Below, piece by piece: positions 6,852 through 9,059 of a DNA stretch of 9,059 nt (the first letter of the stretch is position 1; each line of letters opens with the position of its first letter). The notes beneath the pieces are model-generated. The model was not told the origin of the DNA and ran no database searches. It worked only from the letters and a program-made list of their open reading frames with translations. A program made the translations under genes and the position numbers. Source of the DNA: Pseudomonadota bacterium (GTDB lineage: Bacteria > Bdellovibrionota_C > UBA2361 > OMII01); contig JAIXPR010000147.1 in NCBI GenBank assembly GCA_027486155.1, forward strand, positions 1 through 9,059. The letters run 5' to 3'.

Positions 6852-7412
6852 TTACGCGTTAGCTACGAGCACTGAGAGATCTACTGGCTTGTAACTTGAT
6901 GGCTTTCGAACCTTACCTCGGAGGTCCTTGCCGACAGCGTAGAACTCCCCATCGATCTTGAGAACTTCAACGTGCGTGACCTCCGTCGGCCATGACACGT
7001 TTACGCCGCAATCCCACTCGTTTGGTTGCAGAACACGAGCCTCGCCATTCCACGATGGGAGATGTACGAATTTCTCTAGATTGTTATCGCACACGAGCTC
7101 GAAGGCCTGTGGCAGAGGAACACCGAACGCGCACTCGTTCCAATACATTGTGTACGCGACGTCCGCCAACCCATCGACCATCTCTTCGGTGTCGGGAGAG
7201 TTCGTGGGCTCATAGGTGATAGCTTCGGGGTCTGTGACCGGCACGCCGTTGATATGAGGAATAACACCAAGTCCGCGGATAACGTACTCAAGTACCTCAG
7301 AGAGGAGAAGTTGGGCTCCCAAGGCGCGAGTCTTTGGATCCCCCGCGGTCAGCTTTTGTTGAACTCCCTGACCGGCAAGTTGCATAAATGTCTTAATCTT
7401 AGCTGAGTCCAT
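6852..7412 (-). CDS. HisE/MazG-like all-alpha NTP pyrophosphohydrolase
   Basis: The 186-residue protein matches the all-alpha NTP pyrophosphohydrolase superfamily (phosphoribosyl-ATP pyrophosphohydrolase/MazG fold). Helix LLLSEVLEYVIRGLG (35-49) gives the metal-binding Glu39 and Glu42. EEMVDGLADVAYTMYWNECAFGVPL (from 76) gives Glu77, Asp80 and Asp84. DNNLEKF at 109-115 corresponds to the usual D-x-N-x-x-K-F after this helix pair. The tail GKVRKPSSYKPVDL (166-179) resembles the GKV-KP-x-x-Y-x-P-D-L ending of standalone family members. Such enzymes release pyrophosphate from nucleotides, often as cleaners of damaged or surplus dNTPs; the substrate here is open, and it is unlikely to be HisE itself, which is shorter. 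About 40 residues (120-160) between helix pair and tail look like an extra insert. GGAG lies eight bases before the ATG. It heads the minus-strand group that ends in coaE. Confidence 0.83.
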   Translation of the reverse strand: MDSAKIKTFMQLAGQGVQQKLTAGDPKTRALGAQLLLSEVLEYVIRGLGVIPHINGVPVTDPEAITYEPTNSPDTEEMVDGLADVAYTMYWNECAFGVPLPQAFELVCDNNLEKFVHLPSWNGEARVLQPNEWDCGVNVSWPTEVTHVEVLKIDGEFYAVGKDLRGKVRKPSSYKPVDLSVLVANA

Positions 7413-7466
7413 TCCACTTTCTCCTGGGCTGCTCGTACATGTTAGCGCGTCGAAACGCAGTGCCTA

Positions 7467-7495
7467 GGTATACTAAGGGTTTACGGCCGGGTCCA
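7467..7495 (-). promoter_or_regulatory. Candidate sigma70-type promoter for the pyrophosphohydrolase gene group
   Basis: On the minus strand TGGACC (7495-7490) and TATACC (7472-7467) are each four of six matches to the -35 and -10 consensus, separated by exactly 17 bases. Transcription would start near 7459 and leave a leader of about 46 bases that includes the ribosome site. The match is moderate and was found by eye. Confidence 0.35.
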
Positions 7496-7523
7496 CTCCT
7501 GGTTTGCGCCGCGCGTATCCCAG

Positions 7524-7568
7524 GCACCCGAGCACCGCGTTCCTGAAATCGCTCGTTTTTTAGGTGCC
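7524..7568 (+). other. Nested inverted repeats with a T-run in the leader of the cNMP-binding gene
   Basis: GGCACC (7523-7528) followed by CGAGC (7529-7533) faces GCTCG (7551-7555) and, after TTTTTT (7556-7561) and one A, GGTGCC (7563-7568). The inner five pairs with the T-run resemble a weak intrinsic terminator. The outer six pairs extend the stem to 11 with a seven-base bulge. The element ends 53 bases before the ATG at 7622, so it could act as a leader structure, or insulate the gene from upstream transcription. Confidence 0.35.
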
Positions 7569-7621
7569 TTTACTCAAGACATTTCAGATTTCTCTCGACT
7601 CTGTATAGAAACGGGGGGCAT

Positions 7622-8437
7622 ATGGAAACAACCTTACATTGGCACCACAATCCTAGGGAACTTGAGACCCTTTCAAAAAGGTTCGTGGAGGAGGTTCTTC
7701 CGAGATTTTCGGGAACCGTTCGCCAGCGATTTGTTCCCGCAGGAGAGACCCTCGAGCTCAACGGGTCATGTTTGTGGGTAGTTAGAGATGGACAAATCGA
7801 CGTGCTCGTCAATGAGCGCCCGATCGAATCACTCAAGGCGCAGAGCGTTCTCGGTCCATGGTTTACCGCCGCGCCTGGGGTTTCCTTTGTTGGTGTTGGG
7901 GATGGATGCCATGTAGTGGGATATGATAACGGCGAAATCTCTACCCTCTTTCGACACGCCGATAGCGCGTTGCACCTCTGGAGTGCGATGGTGACGGCAT
8001 CCGCGGCGAAGTACTTCACGCTCTTCTCCACGTTGAAGGTAAAAGCGGTTCCACCGCCCCCTACATTTCGCACGTTCTCACCCGGTGAGGTCATCATTCG
8101 AGAGGGGGAGTTCGCTCACGAGGTTCTCTGTCTTGTTGATGGAGACGCCGATGTGATTGCGCACGGTGCCAAGGTCGGAAAGATCAAGCGTGAGGAGATC
8201 TTTGGAGCTCTCGCCGCGTTGACAGGTGCGCCTCGTATGGCGTCAGTCGTAGCGAACAAAACCACTACCTGTATGGTATTTGAGCGAGATGATTTTGAGG
8301 ATCTCCTCCGTTCTCATACCTCGTTGATGTCAAAACTCTTTGAGGACATGGCTCGCGCGATGCATGAGGCTAACGCGAACATCGCGAGGTTGGAGGAAGG
8401 TAAAAAGGACGGAGTAAAACGGTGGGGACTGATATAG
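7622..8437 (+). CDS. Cyclic-nucleotide-binding-domain protein, probably two cNMP folds, no DNA-binding domain
   Basis: The 271-residue protein ends in a clear cNMP/Crp-type beta-roll: FSPGEVIIREGEFAHEVLCLVDGDADV at about 152-178, then the phosphate-binding cassette IFGALAALTGAPRMASVVA at 193-211 and the FERDDFEDLL closing segment at 220-229. Arg205, which contacts the cyclic phosphate in family members, is present, but the Glu of the canonical F-G-E motif is Ala196. The N-terminal half (36-80, RFVPAGETLELNGSCLWVVRDGQIDV and on) looks like a second, degenerate copy of the same roll without a cassette. After the domain comes a helical, charged C-terminus (232-267); there is no helix-turn-helix, kinase or cyclase. 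It may sense a nucleotide and act through a protein partner, or have lost ligand binding. GGGGG just before the ATG serves as ribosome site. It diverges from the pyrophosphohydrolase gene. Confidence 0.82.
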   Translation: METTLHWHHNPRELETLSKRFVEEVLPRFSGTVRQRFVPAGETLELNGSCLWVVRDGQIDVLVNERPIESLKAQSVLGPWFTAAPGVSFVGVGDGCHVVGYDNGEISTLFRHADSALHLWSAMVTASAAKYFTLFSTLKVKAVPPPPTFRTFSPGEVIIREGEFAHEVLCLVDGDADVIAHGAKVGKIKREEIFGALAALTGAPRMASVVANKTTTCMVFERDDFEDLLRSHTSLMSKLFEDMARAMHEANANIARLEEGKKDGVKRWGLI

Positions 8438-8466
8438 TTCCTATCCCGGTGTTTTGTGCCTTTTTT
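8425..8466 (+). terminator. Possible weak terminator after the cNMP-binding gene
   Basis: GGGACT (8425-8430) pairs with AGTTCC (8436-8441), with one G-T pair, across the stop codon. A second weak stem, GGTG/TGCC-like, lies directly before six T at 8461-8466. The T-run and position fit termination; the stem next to it is poor. Confidence 0.25.
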
Positions 8467-8595
8467 CTCAGGAGTGCTCGGCAAAGCTCAATCAAAAGCT
8501 ACTCGCAGGTGCGGAGATACTTGGTGAGTAATTAAGAGAGAGGATCGAGCGACATCAAAGATCTGTAAAAACCTTAGTGCGTATTTGCGTCACAC

Positions 8596-8632
8596 GGCGG
8601 CCTAACAGGCGGTTGCCGCATGTTAAGGCGCC
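8596..8632. repeat. Imperfect 37-base hairpin
   Basis: The outer arms, GGCGGCCTAACA and TGTTAAGGCGCC, pair at 10 of 12 positions. After a G/A mismatch the inner arms GCGG and CCGC close on a TTG loop. The total is 14 pairs in 17. No T-run follows. It contains R-Y-Y-Y-A-A-C and GTT-R-R-R-like boxes reminiscent of integron attC sites but is far too short for one. Confidence 0.5.
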
Positions 8633-8733
8633 TTGCGACTCAAGAAAGACCGTTACGTCTTTGATGCCGTTACCCGGATGAAATTGGAAAGAGCGTACAT
8701 CTCCATGGTAGGTAGGTTAATGGGCTAAAGCAC

Positions 8734-9059
8734 ATGGATTCAGTGCTCTCTGAGTTGTTGTGGGAGCCTCCGAGTAGTTATCCAGAGCGCCGCCACTGGG
8801 CAGGAGGCCCGATAGTGATGTGTGTCTTTCTCTCGGGGTTGTTCTTTAGAGTTGGCATAGCGTTTTTCGGTAGGGGCCTTAGCTTTTATCTTAGTGGGAC
8901 GGTCGACAGTCCCGTTGAAGCTCGTGGTATGTCCTACGCTAGAATGCACTGGTAGTCCTTGTCCTATTCCTCATCCCTATCATTCTCCTGCACCTGCACC
9001 GGTTTCCTTATTTTCATTGTCCCGTCCTAGCCGGCGTCTACAGCCTTTTAAAGGAAAAG
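8734..9059 (+). pseudogene. Possible frameshifted membrane-protein gene at the right edge (low confidence)
   Basis: An ATG at 8734 opens a 73-residue frame whose middle (about residues 25-53) is strongly hydrophobic and which stops at 8955. In another frame, codons from 8943 to the window end (39 codons, after a TAG at 8940-8942) read as an even stronger membrane helix, ALVVLVLFLIPIILL, followed by a basic, aromatic segment and the ending SLLKEK. That second frame has no ATG, GTG or TTG start. Two hydrophobic stretches in different frames, close together, suggest a membrane protein broken by frameshifts; the alternative is chance, since T-rich sequence gives hydrophobic translations. I recognise no family. 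Confidence 0.25.

Larger units (their letters stand above)
8438..9059. other. Long stretch without a convincing gene
   Basis: Apart from a T-run at 8461-8466, a strong imperfect hairpin at 8596-8632 and hydrophobic reading frames from about 8734 to the edge, I see nothing definable here. No tRNA cloverleaf, no transposon ends and no recognisable protein family appear in either strand. It may be decayed coding sequence or a regulatory interval before a gene beyond the window. Confidence 0.55.

Noticed and set aside
7604..7609. TATAGA as a -10 box for the cNMP-binding gene
   Set aside because: It would put the transcription start inside or just before the ribosome site, and no -35 match lies at the right distance.
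7570..8097. 175-codon minus-strand frame opposite the cNMP-binding gene
   Set aside because: Its translation is Ser/Thr/Pro-rich without domains, and it covers both the upstream gap and a plus-strand gene with clear family motifs.
8596..8632. Integron attC site
   Set aside because: The boxes are only 29 bases apart end to end, whereas attC sites are at least about 55-60 bases. The second box also misses the final pyrimidine, and no integrase or cassette-like gene is nearby.
1..9059. A new defence, toxin-antitoxin or biosynthetic system
   Set aside because: All intact genes fall into known single-gene families of general metabolism or envelope hydrolysis. No nuclease, NTPase switch, toxin-like small gene pair, mobile element or phage gene accompanies them.

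Overview
This window looks like ordinary chromosomal sequence from a Gram-negative bacterium with moderate G+C. Three features point that way: two proteins with lipoprotein signal peptides, a citrate synthase of the hexameric NADH-regulated type found in many Gram-negative bacteria, and an ArnT-like lipid A/undecaprenyl-type glycosyltransferase. Mixed-strand single genes with short intergenic gaps and GTG starts would suit an uncultured proteobacterial or deltaproteobacterial-like lineage. I cannot fix the taxon from sequence alone. There is no rRNA, tRNA, transposase, phage gene or CRISPR array that I can see.

Layout. At the left edge (1-671, minus) lies the N-terminal 223 codons of an ArnT/PMT-like membrane glycosyltransferase that runs out of the window. 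Diverging from it is a predicted lipoprotein alpha/beta-hydrolase (903-2141, plus). It converges on a second predicted lipoprotein, an Ntn-hydrolase of the C45/acid-ceramidase/bile-salt-hydrolase superfamily (2347-3624, minus). A 348-base regulatory interval carrying a tandem repeat with an embedded palindrome leads to gltA (3973-5262, plus). Next comes a 140-base convergent gap holding two REP-like hairpins in inverted orientation (5278-5372). After that a minus-strand group, probably one transcript, reads from right to left: a HisE/MazG-like NTP pyrophosphohydrolase (7412-6852), a GHSLGG lipase-like hydrolase (6782-6114) and coaE (6014-5403). Diverging from this group is a cyclic-nucleotide-binding-domain protein without a DNA-binding domain (7622-8437, plus). 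The last 620 bases have no convincing intact gene. They contain one strong imperfect hairpin and, at the right edge, hydrophobic reading frames that may be a decayed or frameshifted membrane-protein gene.

Functional picture. gltA and coaE sit next to each other, convergent, and both concern acetyl-CoA: GltA consumes it and CoaE makes the CoA cofactor. This may be coincidence. Three unrelated hydrolases lie within 6 kb, two of them predicted to be lipid-anchored in the envelope and likely to act on ester or amide bonds of lipids or peptides. I see no evidence for a new multi-gene defence or biosynthetic system. The observations most worth checking are the compensatory-mutated hairpin pair after gltA, the palindromic tandem repeat before gltA, the envelope Ntn-hydrolase with an altered R-N-L-D motif, the cNMP domain that lacks its ribose-binding Glu, and the broken hydrophobic frames at the right end.
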